Shown piece by piece: positions 40,626 to 52,128 of a stretch of 64,000 nucleotides of DNA (position 1 is its first letter; each line of letters starts with the position of its first letter). The notes beneath the pieces were generated by a model, which saw only the letters and a program-made list of their open reading frames with translations, was not told the DNA's origin and did not search any database. The translations under genes were made by a program, and so were the position numbers. The DNA comes from Prodigiosinella confusarubida (GTDB lineage Bacteria > Pseudomonadota > Gammaproteobacteria > Enterobacterales > Enterobacteriaceae). The DNA is taken from the NCBI RefSeq assembly GCF_002847015.1, contig NZ_CP025085.1:124001-188000 (forward strand). The letters are read 5' to 3'.

Positions 40626-42584
40626 TCAACCGCTCAGAGCATGTTTATAACGATGTAGCATAGCGGTAAGACGCCCTACCGATAATGTCACATTTTCGTC
40701 CACCTGATGTTCACGCAACATTTGCTGGTAGTCGGCCATTTCGTCCAGTAACTGCGCGAAATAGCGACTGCGCAAAGTGTCGCGGGAAGAACCCATCACC
40801 CGTTCCGCCGTGGCCCGCATCTGGCGATGACTGGCAGATAGCCTTTCACTGACCGGGATGTCCAGTTTCCGAAATCGCTGGTGCATAATGATCAATGACA
40901 ACGCCAGACGATATTTGGCAATATCGCCAGGAAACATATTCAGCAACAAAAGCAGATATTGGTACAACGCTGGCAGATAGTTTTCTTTGCGTCGGGTTTT
41001 GTTGGTTGTCAGCGCCAGAACCGCACCATAAACAAAACGGTTAAGCAGCATTCGTCCGGTGCGTATCTGGGTATTATCACGGATCAGCAGAATCACCATC
41101 CATGCTAGAAAACAGCCAATGATTTGGCCGATGGCATTATCCAGAAACTGAGAAAGATTAAAGGTCATCGGATTGTCGAGCACCAGAATATTGATCGTGC
41201 TGGCCAGTGCCCCCAATGATCCCAATCGCCGTTTCTGTACTTCAATGCCAATGATAAATGCCATACCGCCAAGGCTGAGACACAGCAGGAACAGGCTCTG
41301 CTGGGTGGATGGCAGCACCAACATAAACATTAGCGCCCCCAGAGGGAGCGCAAACAACGTGCCAAACATAAAGTCTTTCGCCACCATCCGGGGATTCGGC
41401 AATCGCATCGCCAATGACGTCACCACAGCAATCATCACCATACAAACACTACCAGACGTCCAACCGGTGCTCAGCCAGAACAGGCACCCCAGGGCCGTTG
41501 CCACACTGGTACGCAAACCATTAATCATTGCGTGGTGGGTCTCTGCCGAGGTCACCTTAATCGCCGCATCCTCTTCCAGCAACTCGGCTTCCACCCGACT
41601 GATACGCGTATTAGCCTGTACTCCTTTTGCCAGTAATTGATAACGGGTCGCCGCCCCCACCCACCCCGCCAGCGTTGACGGTAAGCTTTCACTATGACTG
41701 GCAACCACCAGATGATGGAGCTGCTTGAGATATTTATGAACGTCAGCCGGAGACGACGCAGGTTGCTCCAGTATTATGGTAAGGCCACCTTTCACTGGCA
41801 TTGTACTATCTTGCAAAACCACATAGGTTTCACAGGCATGGGTGATCATCATCCAGGATTGGGTCAGCATCGTTTTAAGACGGCGGTTACTGCTTTGCCA
41901 GCGAGAGGACTCCAGCATCAGATGGCTGCGCATCCCGTTCAGGGTATGGGTTTTACGCACCAGCGCGCTCCAGTCGGCATCCAGATCTTCTTTAGACACA
42001 CCATTAACGCAGCGCTGCATCAATCGATATTGGTCCACCAACAAATCACCCACCACACGATCAAGATCTTGCTTGATGGATCGCGGGGAAAACAGCAGAT
42101 CCGCCAGAATTGCACAGACAATCCCCAGCACGATCTCACTACAACGTTCCACGGCAAACTGCGGTGTTTCCAACGGGACATTTTGTGTCGAGACAATGAT
42201 AATCAGCGCGGTATAACCCGCCAGTCCATACACATAGGCGTTTTCCACCTTGACCAACGAAGAGATCCAAACACAGACACCGGTCCACAAACAACAGAGT
42301 ATCAGCATCACCAGCGGGGCACGAACAGTAGCAATAATGATGACAACTGCGGCAATACAACCGAGAAATGTGCCGAAAATACGCAATATTCCACGATGAC
42401 GAATCGAACCGGAGAAAGGCTCTCCCCCGGCGGCAAATGCCGGGCCAGCCGCCACGATAGCCGCAGTAAGCACTGCCCAGCGTGGCGTTTCCAACTGCAA
42501 ATAAAAACCGAGCAGCAGCGATAGCACAATGGAAAAGCTAAGTTTAAAGGCGAAGCGAAATCGGGGAAAAGCGGAACTTTTCAT
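40626..42584 (-). CDS. aaeB: p-Hydroxybenzoic acid efflux pump subunit AaeB
   Basis: The 652-residue protein of the aromatic acid exporter family has two sets of about five TM helices (about 10-165 and 360-520) separated by cytoplasmic regions. The segment [21 protein letters not shown] and [16 protein letters not shown] are shared with E. coli AaeB. With AaeA it exports aromatic carboxylic acids such as p-hydroxybenzoate. For a plant-associated host this could ease stress from plant phenolics (inference). It starts 11 bp after aaeA. Confidence 0.94.
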   Translation of the reverse strand: MKSSAFPRFRFAFKLSFSIVLSLLLGFYLQLETPRWAVLTAAIVAAGPAFAAGGEPFSGSIRHRGILRIFGTFLGCIAAVVIIIATVRAPLVMLILCCLWTGVCVWISSLVKVENAYVYGLAGYTALIIIVSTQNVPLETPQFAVERCSEIVLGIVCAILADLLFSPRSIKQDLDRVVGDLLVDQYRLMQRCVNGVSKEDLDADWSALVRKTHTLNGMRSHLMLESSRWQSSNRRLKTMLTQSWMMITHACETYVVLQDSTMPVKGGLTIILEQPASSPADVHKYLKQLHHLVVASHSESLPSTLAGWVGAATRYQLLAKGVQANTRISRVEAELLEEDAAIKVTSAETHHAMINGLRTSVATALGCLFWLSTGWTSGSVCMVMIAVVTSLAMRLPNPRMVAKDFMFGTLFALPLGALMFMLVLPSTQQSLFLLCLSLGGMAFIIGIEVQKRRLGSLGALASTINILVLDNPMTFNLSQFLDNAIGQIIGCFLAWMVILLIRDNTQIRTGRMLLNRFVYGAVLALTTNKTRRKENYLPALYQYLLLLLNMFPGDIAKYRLALSLIIMHQRFRKLDIPVSERLSASHRQMRATAERVMGSSRDTLRSRYFAQLLDEMADYQQMLREHQVDENVTLSVGRLTAMLHRYKHALSG

Positions 42585-42595
42585 TATCATATCGC

Positions 42596-43543
42596 TTAAC
42601 CGAATTCACGTAGTCGATGCATCAGCTTCAGCAAAGGTGACATTGATTTAGTATTTCGCGTTTGGTCACCGGTCACCACCACCGTGGCAGTCGTTCCCGC
42701 CGGATAAAGATTGCCCATTTGTTGGTCAAGTTTGATTCTTACCGGTACGCGCTGTGCCAGACGAACCCATTCCAGATTGGAATCCACCGTCGCCAGACCT
42801 TTTGTATCGATATCACTGCTACTGTTGTTAACCCCCGCCGCCACACTGTCTACCGTACCGTAGAGAATACGGTTACTTCCCAGCGGGGTAATTTCTACCC
42901 GAAAACCGGGACGAACCCCTTCCAGCTTGGTTTCTTCCAGATAGGCCAGCAAATAGAAAGAATCCTTTTTCACCAACGCTACCGCAGTCGACCCACGGGT
43001 AATATATTCTCCCTCCTGCACATTGAGATTGGTTACCCAACCATCTGCCGGGGCGCGCACGACAGCCCGGTCCAGATCGAGCTTTGCCAGCGCCAGCTCC
43101 GCTTCTGACTTCGCCAACTGATGCGTGACGGTTTCCAATTCATTAGAAGACTGGTCGATCGCTTCCTGTGACATCGCTTGCACGCCAAGATGCAGACGCC
43201 GGTTTGCCTCCCGCTTTTTCTCTGCCACCAATGCCTGATAGTAAGCGACATCAGCGTCAGCCTCTGCCACCGCGTCTTGATAACGGAGCGGGTCGATGAC
43301 AAACAGTACATCACCCCGCTTCACTAGCTGATTATCGTGAACCTTCACTTCTTTCAGTAAACCGCTGACATCGGGCGCAATTGCCACAACATCGGCAGTG
43401 AATTTTGCATCACGCGTCCAGGGCGATTCCGTATAGAACGCCCACAGACGAACCAACGCGACTACCGCAAACAGCACGAAAGACAGCGTTATCGCCACAC
43501 GACCGAATTTTTTGATGATGATGGTTATAGCGGGTGTTTTCAC
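42596..43543 (-). CDS. aaeA: p-Hydroxybenzoic acid efflux pump subunit AaeA (membrane fusion protein)
   Basis: The 315-residue HlyD-type periplasmic adaptor has one N-terminal TM helix (about 12-35), a biotinyl-lipoyl-like half ([13 protein letters not shown] type; here [15 protein letters not shown]), an alpha-hairpin and the second lipoyl half with [19 protein letters not shown]. It bridges AaeB to the outer-membrane channel. The GTG at 43543, with GAGG six bases upstream, gives (V/M)[12 protein letters not shown]; upstream sequence in frame overlaps aaeX and is not coding for this protein. Confidence 0.94.
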   Translation of the reverse strand: MKTPAITIIIKKFGRVAITLSFVLFAVVALVRLWAFYTESPWTRDAKFTADVVAIAPDVSGLLKEVKVHDNQLVKRGDVLFVIDPLRYQDAVAEADADVAYYQALVAEKKREANRRLHLGVQAMSQEAIDQSSNELETVTHQLAKSEAELALAKLDLDRAVVRAPADGWVTNLNVQEGEYITRGSTAVALVKKDSFYLLAYLEETKLEGVRPGFRVEITPLGSNRILYGTVDSVAAGVNNSSSDIDTKGLATVDSNLEWVRLAQRVPVRIKLDQQMGNLYPAGTTATVVVTGDQTRNTKSMSPLLKLMHRLREFG

Positions 43544-43550
43544 AGCGACC

Positions 43551-43754
43551 TCAAAGACCGAAACGGCATAACAGATAGAACAGACAGCAAAACAGGGCGG
43601 TATTGAACAGTGCGGGATGCCAGACAACGTCATAGATACCGGTAGGCTGCAACAGGCGGATGCTGGCAAAAAACAATGCCAGTGATACCAGAAGTACAAA
43701 AAAAACCGGTGGAAAAGACAAACCAAACAGCACCATGACCGGGAGTGAACCCAT
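43551..43754 (-). CDS. aaeX: Small membrane protein AaeX
   Basis: The 67-residue protein has two TM helices and the family signature [20 protein letters not shown]. The length equals that of E. coli AaeX. It is the first gene of the leftward aaeXAB operon, ends seven bases before the aaeA start, and its own function is unknown. Confidence 0.94.
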   Translation of the reverse strand: MGSLPVMVLFGLSFPPVFFVLLVSLALFFASIRLLQPTGIYDVVWHPALFNTALFCCLFYLLCRFGL

Positions 43755-43895
43755 CCTCTTTTTCCTTATTTATTCTGCTGATCAATGCACTTTGTCGACT
43801 AAAACAAAAAACGATCCTCCGCGAGCATGACGACTCACAGACCCGGTGCGGAGTAAACCGACAATAAGGGTGATTACAGGTACTGACTTAATGAA

Positions 43896-44011
43896 TATTC
43901 CCATCATTCTTCAAGTTGCAGTTGCGCGGAATTACTCGCCCCATCCCTGAGCCTCGCCCCTTTGAGGCCGCGGCAGGCCGCGTTCCTGCAACGCGAAATA
44001 TATTGGGTATA
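43896..44011. repeat. ERIC/MITE-like repeat, copy D (116 bp)
   Basis: The left end TATTCCCATCATTCTTCAAG (then TTGCAG) and right end CTGCAACGCGAAATATATTG (then GGTATA) are inverted copies of one another, and a GC-rich internal stem (TTTGAGGCCGCGGCAGGCCG) is visible. It lies in the 420-bp divergent region 43755-44174 between aaeX and aaeR. The flanks hold no reading frame of note and should contain both promoters. Confidence 0.72.
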
Positions 44012-44174
44012 ATTAATGCGATGTTAAATCAGCGTTTAGTCTATCGAGATAACAACAGTCGGGAGGAAGTCTGTTAATACCGGCCCATCATTGTTAGACA
44101 AGCCATATTATGGAGACTTACTATTGTCTTATCTACATAGTGTGATCTAAATCACTTTTAAGCCAGGGTTAACA

Positions 44175-45119
44175 ATGGAACGACTAAAAAGCATGTCGGT
44201 GTTCGCCAAGGTAGTAGAGTTCGGCTCCTTTACCGCCGCCGCCCGCCAGTTGGAAATGAGTGTTTCAGCCGTGAGCCAGGCGGTTACCAAACTGGAAGAT
44301 GAGCTACAGATCAAACTATTGAATCGCAGCACGCGGAGTATCGGGCTAACGGAAGGAGGAAAGATTTACTACCATGGATGCCGCAGGATGCTGCACGAAG
44401 CGCGTGAAGTGCACGAACAACTTTATGCCTTTAACAACACCCCCATCGGTACACTGCGCATTGGCAGCTCTTCCACCATGGCACAAAATGTCTTGGCCAC
44501 GATGACGGCGGAAATGTTGAAAGAATATCCAGGGCTCTCCGTTAATTTGGTCACCGGTATTCCAGCTCCCGATCTGATTGCCGATGGTCTGGATATCGTC
44601 ATTCGTGTCGGTGCCCTACAGGACTCTAGCCTGTTTTCCACCCGGCTGGGTACCATGCCGATGGTGGTTTGTGCCGCCAGAAGCTATCTGGCGCAACATG
44701 GTACACCGGAAAAACCTGCCGACATCGCTAACTTTTCCTGGTTGGAATACAGTGTGCGACCAGACAGCGAATTTGAGCTGATTGCGCCGGAAGGCATTAC
44801 TACCCGGTTGGCGCCGCAGGGGCGTTTCGTCACCAATGACTCCCAAACCTTAATCCGCTGGCTGAAAACCGGCGCAGGTATCGCCTATACGCCATTGATG
44901 TGGGTCCTTGACGATATTAAACGGGGGGACGTGGAAATTCTGTTTACCCGTTATCATTCCGATCCGCGTCCGGTATATGCACTGTATACACGCAAAGACA
45001 ATCTGCCACTTAAGGTGCAGGTATGTATTAACTATCTGACGGAATACTTCAAGAAAGTCGCCCTGGTATATCAGGGCTATCGGCAGGAGAACCCGCTATC
45101 TGATCAACCAGTGAAATAA
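44175..45119 (+). CDS. aaeR: LysR-type regulator AaeR
   Basis: The 314-residue LysR-family activator has an N-terminal winged helix (about 1-60, FAKVVEFGSFTAAARQLEMS) and a periplasmic-binding-protein-like effector domain. It is divergent from aaeXAB, whose expression it activates in E. coli in response to aromatic carboxylic acids. The arrangement is the same as in E. coli, but with a repeat element in the shared promoter region. Confidence 0.92.
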   Translation: MERLKSMSVFAKVVEFGSFTAAARQLEMSVSAVSQAVTKLEDELQIKLLNRSTRSIGLTEGGKIYYHGCRRMLHEAREVHEQLYAFNNTPIGTLRIGSSSTMAQNVLATMTAEMLKEYPGLSVNLVTGIPAPDLIADGLDIVIRVGALQDSSLFSTRLGTMPMVVCAARSYLAQHGTPEKPADIANFSWLEYSVRPDSEFELIAPEGITTRLAPQGRFVTNDSQTLIRWLKTGAGIAYTPLMWVLDDIKRGDVEILFTRYHSDPRPVYALYTRKDNLPLKVQVCINYLTEYFKKVALVYQGYRQENPLSDQPVK

Positions 45120-45143
45120 CTGTTGGCATGCTCTGCCCAGTAA

Positions 45144-45166
45144 AAAAGCCGCGTTAAGCGGCTTTT
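45144..45166. terminator. Hairpin terminator between convergent aaeR and tldD
   Basis: AAAAGCCGC-GTTAA-GCGGCTTTT is a perfect 9-bp stem with A- and T-runs on its two sides, suited to stopping transcription from both directions. Confidence 0.85.
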
Positions 45167-45197
45167 AACATCTTTCAGTCATGGCGGTTAACGCCAA

Positions 45198-46643
45198 TCA
45201 GGCCGTGCCGCCGACGGTCAGGCTATCCAGTTTCAGCGTCGGTTGTCCAACCCCGACTGGCAGGCTCTGCCCCTCTTTACCACACACGCCGACACCGTTA
45301 TCCAGCGCCAAATCGTTACCGACCATAGAAACCTGCTGCATGGCCTCAATACCAGAGCCAATCAGCGTCGCACCTTTTACCGGTTTGGTAATACGGCCTT
45401 TTTCTATCAGATAAGCTTCTGAGGTAGAGAACACAAATTTGCCGGATGTGATATCCACCTGGCCACCGCCGAAGTTCGGTGCATACAGGCCATATTCCAC
45501 ACTGGAGATAATATCTTCCGCTGTAGATTTGCCCGCCAGCATGTACGTATTAGTCATCCGCGGCATTGGTAGATGAGCATAAGACTCACGACGCCCGTTA
45601 CCGGTTGGCGCTACGCCCATCAACCGGGCATTCAGCTTGTCCTGCATATAACCTTTCAGTACACCGTTCTCAATCAGTACATTGTACTGGCCGGGAACAC
45701 CTTCATCATCCATCGCTAATGAACCACGACGCCCATCCATCGTGCCATCATCCACGATCGTACAGAGTTCCGAAGCCACCAGATTCCCCATCTGACCACT
45801 AAATACCGAAGTACCCCGGCGGTTAAAGTCACCTTCCAGACCATGACCGACGGCTTCATGCAACAGCACACCCGGCCAGCCGGCACCCAGTACCACCGGC
45901 ATTGACCCCGCAGGTGCCGCCACGGCAGAAAGATTAACCAGCGCCATGCGCACCGCCTCTTTCGCCCAGGCTTCCACCCGGATCTCGCCATCCGTCTGTT
46001 GCCAGAAATAATCATACCCGGTACGGGCACCACCACCACTGGCACCGCGTTCACGCTTGCCATCTTCCTCGACCAATACACTGACTGACAAACGCACCAG
46101 CGGGCGGACATCCGCCGCCAGCGTACCGTCCGTCGCCGCCACCAGCACTAACTCATACACACCGGTTAAACTGGCACTGACTTCCTGTACGCGTGGGTCC
46201 GCCGCACGAGCCGTTGCATCTGCCCGGTGCAACAAGGCAATCTTCTCTTCCCGTGTCAGACTGTCCAGCGGGTTCATGTCGGAATAAAGCCCGCGATGCG
46301 GCACATCGCCCAAGGTACGGACAGTGCCGGTACCCTGCTCTCGAACAATACTGCGAGCCGCCTGTGCGCTCTGTTGCAACGCATTAAGCGTGATCTGGTC
46401 GGCATAGGCAAACCCGGTTTTCTCCCCGCTTACCGCGCGAATACCGACCCCTTGATCGATATGGTAAGACCCTTCTTTAATAATACGGTCCTCTAATACC
46501 CAGGATTCATGGTAACTCGACTGGAAATAGAGATCGGCATAATCCAGACGACGTTCATTTAACGATGCCAGAATCGTGCTTAAATCGTGATAACTCAGCT
46601 TGTTGGTTGTGAGTAATTGCTCACTGACAAACGTCAGACTCAT
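45198..46643 (-). CDS. tldD: Metalloprotease TldD
   Basis: The 481-residue subunit of the TldD/TldE heterodimeric zinc protease trims the leader of microcin B17 and degrades CcdA in E. coli. The zinc motif [11 protein letters not shown] (HExxxH plus downstream ligands) is intact. Its partner TldE (PmbA) is encoded elsewhere. Neighbours aaeR and yhdP are as in E. coli. Confidence 0.96.
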   Translation of the reverse strand: MSLTFVSEQLLTTNKLSYHDLSTILASLNERRLDYADLYFQSSYHESWVLEDRIIKEGSYHIDQGVGIRAVSGEKTGFAYADQITLNALQQSAQAARSIVREQGTGTVRTLGDVPHRGLYSDMNPLDSLTREEKIALLHRADATARAADPRVQEVSASLTGVYELVLVAATDGTLAADVRPLVRLSVSVLVEEDGKRERGASGGGARTGYDYFWQQTDGEIRVEAWAKEAVRMALVNLSAVAAPAGSMPVVLGAGWPGVLLHEAVGHGLEGDFNRRGTSVFSGQMGNLVASELCTIVDDGTMDGRRGSLAMDDEGVPGQYNVLIENGVLKGYMQDKLNARLMGVAPTGNGRRESYAHLPMPRMTNTYMLAGKSTAEDIISSVEYGLYAPNFGGGQVDITSGKFVFSTSEAYLIEKGRITKPVKGATLIGSGIEAMQQVSMVGNDLALDNGVGVCGKEGQSLPVGVGQPTLKLDSLTVGGTA

Positions 46644-46689
46644 AGGATGTCACTCTTATTGTCGATGTAATCGGATGAACATACCGCAG

Positions 46690-49600
46690 TTAGCGGACCG
46701 CTGCTTCAGCAGGCTTTGTTTTTTGCGGCTCGCGCAGTACTTCCTGAATCTTCGGCTGATCAAGGCTACCGGAAATCTGGTAACGAATCAGAGAAATTTT
46801 ATTCCATAGTGGCGCCAACGCTTTACTGGCAGCAAAAACAGCGGCACCGATTAGCGGATTAACCGCAAAGGCGGTTGCAACGCCGACAGTTGCAGAAATT
46901 TCTGGCGCGACCACCGCCTCCATGGCAATTTGGTGTTTTACCAGATCGACATCGCCCTTCATGGCGATATCCGCTGCCAGACCATCCACCAGCAGATTGT
47001 CCGTATGCAGTACACCCTCTTTTATCCATGCAGTGCTATTAATGGAATCAAAGTAGAAACCTTCGCTGAACGTATCGCGGAAATCAAACTGTAGCTTACG
47101 CAGCAACGCGTCAAAACTGACCAAACGTAATAACTGCCCCGCCTGACCGGTGCTCACATTGGTAATTTCCCCTTTGCCAATATGCGTTTTCAGGATCCCG
47201 CTCAAGCTGGGAATATCCGGTTCCCAGGGTGTGCCACGCCAGTACAGATCATAATCCACGCTGAATTCGCCAGCACGCAAAGGCGTTTTCACACCGAACC
47301 AAGCGATATTTTTTGTAAGACTATCACCAGATAAACGACCTTTCACCGCCGTCCGCACGCCTTTACTGCTTTCCTGCCAGCTACCATTAATCGTCAAACG
47401 GGATTTACCCGTATCAATCACACCATCACTAAGCAACAGTTTATTCCGTTCCGGCTGTAGTGCTCCCTGGATTCGGCCCATGTTCTGCCCAAGTATCCAA
47501 CATTCCCGGCAGTTCACCTGGATGGCTGGCCAGTCTTCAAGTTTGATGGCTGGATCATTCAACGGGGATTTTTTCTCCGCCAGCGCTATCGGGTTGGTAG
47601 CGTCGTCGCTTTTCCATTGAGGATTATAATAAAGATAACGAATATCGCTCTGCCACGCGCCGCGATTGGGAATATCTATTTTGCCGTCAATTTCCTGCCC
47701 TTTTATCCCGACTTCCTCACTACTAATTCGGTTTTCTTTGGTAAGTACCAGATCGTGCCACCTCTGACCAAGGATGTTCAATTCCGGGGTTTTCAGAATC
47801 ACTAATGCCGGCCAATGGAAATTGCTGCTATTACTGGTGCCACTGAGCGATGCATGAATGCCAGGCAACAATCCCAACCAACCCTCACCATCCAGTGCCG
47901 GTACATCCAGCATCAGTGAAGCCGCTTTCGGTAACCGTGGAACGACTTTAGCGTTATTCTGCCAGGCTCCCCGCATCAGTGTCAGCGCACTGTCATGCAA
48001 CTGCCACTGACTGATAAAGCGTTGCGCCTTGCCTAGGCTACCGTTGAACATAAACCCGCTGACATCACCTTTGACCGTGACATGAAGCGGTAGAGCCGTT
48101 CCAGCAGTCTTATTCAGAGGTGGTGGTAAGTGACTACTCACTCCCTTGAAATTCGTCTGTAAATCAACATCATAACTGGCATCACCCTTGTAAGGCAGGC
48201 TAACGGCTACCGTACTTTTCCAATTGGCGCTACCTGACAACGCTGACACCAACGGCGTGGGCATCCCCGATAAACGGGAAGCCTGCCAGTCACCTTGCAA
48301 ACCCACGTTAATCTGAAAAGCCTTTGCCTGCTCCTCAGTAGTGAAATTCACTGATATAGGCTGTCCCAGCCAGTTGGCCTGCAAATTATTACTGACAAGA
48401 GCACCGTTGTTATAGTGGAACTGTCCGGTCAAATTCTCCAACGTGGTATCTAATGGCTTAATCAATAACGTATTGTCATTCAATACCACATCACCACTAG
48501 CCTGAACATCTCCAACATCTAACGGAATATCCAGATGTAGAGAACCATTAACCATACCGCCAATCTGTAGCGCATCCAGTGCCGAACCCAATGAGGACTT
48601 CATCGGCGTCTGGTTGAAGTAATGCCTCACTTCTTCCCCTGGCCCATGAAGATCGCCATTAACCAGTAATTGCTCTTTAGCGTAATCGGGAATAATAGCG
48701 CTGATATTCGTCCCTTCTACCTTGCCCAACCAGGCATGCGGCGCGGACATCCATAGGCCATTATTGAGAAAGTTCAGCGTAATATCCTGTTCGGTAAGCG
48801 CAGGCCAGCCCGGTTGAAATTCGAAGATGGCGTTTTTTACCGGAACCCAGACCTGGAACTGTCCTTCATGATGTTCAAATGGGAAATCCTGGGGATTACC
48901 AGCAAAAATCAGCGTGCCGTTATCCACCCGCCCAGCTTTCAGAGCACTGCTCAAATAATCTACCAGCGGTTTCCCCATAAAGGGTTCGGGATAATAACGC
49001 CAGGCGTCGGCAGCGTCGGTCAAGCGCAACCCGGACAGAATATCCAGACGAGGTTTACCCTTTGCTGGCTGACGATAGTGAAAATCGCCGTTAGCCCATA
49101 GTGATTTAGCCCGCACATCCAGCCCTTGGGCCCATAGCTCCCAGCCCTGATCATCATCGCGCCAGTTGATGGTGCCACTAGCCTGACCAATTTCCAGCGG
49201 AGCACGGAACATATTGGGATAAGGGAGTACACTTTGTTTCAGTGACAGCCCCACTTGCCCACGCGCAATGCTACCGCTAGCTGAACCAGAGAAATGATTC
49301 ACGCCGGGGATCAGTTGCCAGTTCTGCCAGCTAACATCCTGCCATTTCACCTGAAAACGGGTTTTTTCCGGTTGCAGCAGCGGAATATCCAACGCCAACG
49401 CGGTCAACCGTCCCTTTGGCTGTAATGCCAGCCAACGTTGTTCCAGCGTTGGTGTGGCGGTTGCGAGCAGTGGCAATAGAGGAGAAAACCGTTCCAAATC
49501 AAGATTACTGGCCCTGATACGCAGTTCCGACTGATGATCAGGCCCCAACATAGCATCGCTCTTCGGTAACCACAGCGCGGAAAGTCGCCCCTTTGACCAA

Positions 49601-50526
49601 AGTACCCCGTCAGTGGACATCGTCAAGGCAGGGACTTCAACCTGCCAACCGTTTTTACGGCGACTGACATGTACCGTCATATTATCGATACTCAGGCGAT
49701 GAGCATTTTCCCCCTCTCTCCAACTGGCTGTCCCTTTATTCAGAAGCAGATCTCCAGAATAAATACTCCCTTCCCGCACATTCAACCAGGCTGCCAGGCT
49801 GAAGTCCGCGCTTTCCAGACCAGTATTACTGCGTATCCAGCGACCAAGCCAAGGTTTCATATCAATATTGTCGGCTTGCAGATAAACCGTACCGTTATCC
49901 AACCACCCTTGATTGTCACGCAGATCCATACGCATCTGCACCACGCCATGCTGCCCATTAAAGCTCGAGAGGCTGATTAACCCCTCTGCGCGGTGGCGGT
50001 TGTTACGATTGAGCCAGGTCAATTGAGGAATGCTCAGTTCAGCATGTGTACCGGAAGGCGTCAGGAACGTGATATGGCTGTCGCGCAAATCGAAGTGGTC
50101 GAACTGACGGAGGAAAAGATCGCTTAGTCTGCCTGGCTCCAACAGATTGCCCTGATGCTGAGCATTCAGCGGTGTTTTCACATCAAGATGCATGTGATAA
50201 AAGGTGAGATCACGAAACTGCCAGCGCAAATGCAACAAGGACTGCCAGACATCCAGTGCCAATGTGATGCGCTCCGACTGCCAGTCAGCATCCGGGCCGT
50301 TGGCACTGAAATTCTGAATTTCAAGCGTCGGCCCGAAGGTCTCCCAACTGCCCCGCAACGCCCCCACTTCCAATGGAATACCCGTGACGGACTGCGCCCA
50401 TGCCACCACCTGTGGTCGGAAATAATCTAACTGTGGCAGTACTACTCTCAGGCCGCTGACGACCAGTGCACACAACACAATTAAAGTAGCACCCGTGGCT
50501 AATAATATTCCGGGCAGTCGCCTCAC
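46690..50526 (-). CDS. yhdP: AsmA-like phospholipid transport protein YhdP
   Basis: The 1278-residue protein has one N-terminal TM anchor (about 5-25) and a long repeating beta-groove domain with a DUF3971/AsmA-like C-terminal region. YhdP, TamB and YdbH are thought to form bridges that move phospholipids from the inner to the outer membrane. The start is a GTG at 50526 with GGAGAG upstream, giving (V/M)RRLPGILLATGA, parallel to E. coli MRRLPGILLLTGA. It starts 132 bp after rng. Confidence 0.94.
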   Translation of the reverse strand: MRRLPGILLATGATLIVLCALVVSGLRVVLPQLDYFRPQVVAWAQSVTGIPLEVGALRGSWETFGPTLEIQNFSANGPDADWQSERITLALDVWQSLLHLRWQFRDLTFYHMHLDVKTPLNAQHQGNLLEPGRLSDLFLRQFDHFDLRDSHITFLTPSGTHAELSIPQLTWLNRNNRHRAEGLISLSSFNGQHGVVQMRMDLRDNQGWLDNGTVYLQADNIDMKPWLGRWIRSNTGLESADFSLAAWLNVREGSIYSGDLLLNKGTASWREGENAHRLSIDNMTVHVSRRKNGWQVEVPALTMSTDGVLWSKGRLSALWLPKSDAMLGPDHQSELRIRASNLDLERFSPLLPLLATATPTLEQRWLALQPKGRLTALALDIPLLQPEKTRFQVKWQDVSWQNWQLIPGVNHFSGSASGSIARGQVGLSLKQSVLPYPNMFRAPLEIGQASGTINWRDDDQGWELWAQGLDVRAKSLWANGDFHYRQPAKGKPRLDILSGLRLTDAADAWRYYPEPFMGKPLVDYLSSALKAGRVDNGTLIFAGNPQDFPFEHHEGQFQVWVPVKNAIFEFQPGWPALTEQDITLNFLNNGLWMSAPHAWLGKVEGTNISAIIPDYAKEQLLVNGDLHGPGEEVRHYFNQTPMKSSLGSALDALQIGGMVNGSLHLDIPLDVGDVQASGDVVLNDNTLLIKPLDTTLENLTGQFHYNNGALVSNNLQANWLGQPISVNFTTEEQAKAFQINVGLQGDWQASRLSGMPTPLVSALSGSANWKSTVAVSLPYKGDASYDVDLQTNFKGVSSHLPPPLNKTAGTALPLHVTVKGDVSGFMFNGSLGKAQRFISQWQLHDSALTLMRGAWQNNAKVVPRLPKAASLMLDVPALDGEGWLGLLPGIHASLSGTSNSSNFHWPALVILKTPELNILGQRWHDLVLTKENRISSEEVGIKGQEIDGKIDIPNRGAWQSDIRYLYYNPQWKSDDATNPIALAEKKSPLNDPAIKLEDWPAIQVNCRECWILGQNMGRIQGALQPERNKLLLSDGVIDTGKSRLTINGSWQESSKGVRTAVKGRLSGDSLTKNIAWFGVKTPLRAGEFSVDYDLYWRGTPWEPDIPSLSGILKTHIGKGEITNVSTGQAGQLLRLVSFDALLRKLQFDFRDTFSEGFYFDSINSTAWIKEGVLHTDNLLVDGLAADIAMKGDVDLVKHQIAMEAVVAPEISATVGVATAFAVNPLIGAAVFAASKALAPLWNKISLIRYQISGSLDQPKIQEVLREPQKTKPAEAAVR

Positions 50527-50658
50527 GCATCTCTCCTTGTTTTTCGTCGTGGACAACGAACGAAAACCATATAGTCCAGGCTCCGGCCGTCGTGATGATG
50601 ACCGCACAGAAGCCATTTCCTCCCACGGACTGACATCCACAGGATAATTCAGTCAGTG

Positions 50659-52128
50659 TCACATCATGACAACATCAAACTGTTCCTGACTATACAAGGG
50701 TTCAATCTGCACTTTGACCTGTTTGCCCACGAAAATTTCCACTTCTGCCAGGGCATGAGATTCTTCGCTTTTCAGTGCATCACAAACCAAGGGTGAGGCA
50801 TACACCAGGAAGCGGTCAGAGTCATAGGCATGATGGACACGAACAATTTCACGCATGATTTCATAGCAGACGGTTTCCACCGTTTTCACTCTGCCCCGAC
50901 CATGGCAGGTGGGACATTCATTGCACAATACATGCTCTATACTTTCACGGGTACGTTTGCGTGTCATCTCTACTAATCCTAGTTGAGAGAAACCACTAAT
51001 ACTGGTTTTCACCCGATCTTTACTCAATGCCAGCTCTAATGAATTTAGCACGCGCCGGCGGTGATCCTCATTATTCATGTCAATGAAATCAATAATGATA
51101 ATCCCACCAAGGTTACGCAACCGTAGCTGGCGGGCAATGGCCTGGGTTGCCTCTATATTGGTATTGAAAATGGTTTCATCCAGATTGCGATGGCCCACAA
51201 ACGCGCCGGTATTGATATCAATAGTGGTCATTGCTTCCGTTTGGTCAATGATCAGATAACCACCTGACTTCAACTCTACTTTCCGATCCAGCGCTCGCTG
51301 AATTTCGTTCTCCACATCGTAGAGGTCAAAGATAGGTTGTTTACCGACATAATGCTCCAGCTTGCTGGTCATTTCCGGAATATACTCTGCGGTGAACACC
51401 AGTAGAGAATCATAGGTCAACCTGGAATCGACGCGAATACGATCCAGCGCAGCGCCGGCAAAATCACGCAGAATACGCTGTGCCAGAGCCAGTTCACCAT
51501 AGAGTCTGTACTTGGTCTGGTTGCGTTTTTTACGCTCCATCACCTTGCTCCACAAACGCTTAAGGAACGCGGCATCCTGCATCAATTCCTCTTCACCAAC
51601 GCCTTCCGCTGCGGTGCGAATAATAAACCCGCCCTGCTCATCACAATATTCTGCTACTGTTTTTTTCAGACGCTCACGCTCTGTTTCACTTTCAATTCGC
51701 TGTGAAACGCCCACATGGGAGGCTCCCGGCATAAAAACCAGATAGCGTGAAGGTAGCGTAATATCCGTCGTTAAGCGGGCTCCTTTGGTACCCAGCGGAT
51801 CCTTGACCACCTGCACCATCAGATCCTGTCCCTGACGTACCAACTCAGCGATATCCCGGACATGGAAATTTTTCTGTTCATCCCCGGCGACACACTCAGT
51901 GTGGGGCATAATATCGGAAGCATGGAGAAACGCCGCTTTATCCAGGCCAATATCCACAAAAGCAGCCTGCATGCCTGGCAATACACGGCTCACGCGCCCT
52001 TTATAAATATTGCCGACAATATCGCGCTTGGCTTCTCGTTCAATATGAATTTCCTGCAGAATGCCGCCGTCAATGTAAGCCACTCGCATTTCTGAAGGTG
52101 TAATGTTTACCAACAACTCAGCGGTCAT
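50659..52128 (-). CDS. rng: Ribonuclease G
   Basis: The 489-residue endoribonuclease of the RNase E/G family matures the 5' end of 16S rRNA and cuts some mRNAs. Features: an S1 domain (about 38-125), the 5'-sensor/RNase H-like region, catalytic aspartates in [11 protein letters not shown] and [15 protein letters not shown], and the zinc-link CPTCHGRG. Its start overlaps the yhdE end by 11 bases. Co-transcription with mreBCD and yhdE is expected as in E. coli. Confidence 0.97.
   Translation of the reverse strand: MTAELLVNITPSEMRVAYIDGGILQEIHIEREAKRDIVGNIYKGRVSRVLPGMQAAFVDIGLDKAAFLHASDIMPHTECVAGDEQKNFHVRDIAELVRQGQDLMVQVVKDPLGTKGARLTTDITLPSRYLVFMPGASHVGVSQRIESETERERLKKTVAEYCDEQGGFIIRTAAEGVGEEELMQDAAFLKRLWSKVMERKKRNQTKYRLYGELALAQRILRDFAGAALDRIRVDSRLTYDSLLVFTAEYIPEMTSKLEHYVGKQPIFDLYDVENEIQRALDRKVELKSGGYLIIDQTEAMTTIDINTGAFVGHRNLDETIFNTNIEATQAIARQLRLRNLGGIIIIDFIDMNNEDHRRRVLNSLELALSKDRVKTSISGFSQLGLVEMTRKRTRESIEHVLCNECPTCHGRGRVKTVETVCYEIMREIVRVHHAYDSDRFLVYASPLVCDALKSEESHALAEVEIFVGKQVKVQIEPLYSQEQFDVVMM

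Noticed and set aside
41694-42524. 276-codon rightward frame opposite aaeB
   Set aside because: It is antisense to conserved aaeB codons, His/Gln-rich, with no domain or ribosome-binding site recognised.
43544-43726. In-frame N-terminal extension of aaeA
   Set aside because: It is the aaeX coding region read in another frame; the GTG at 43543 fits the family start.
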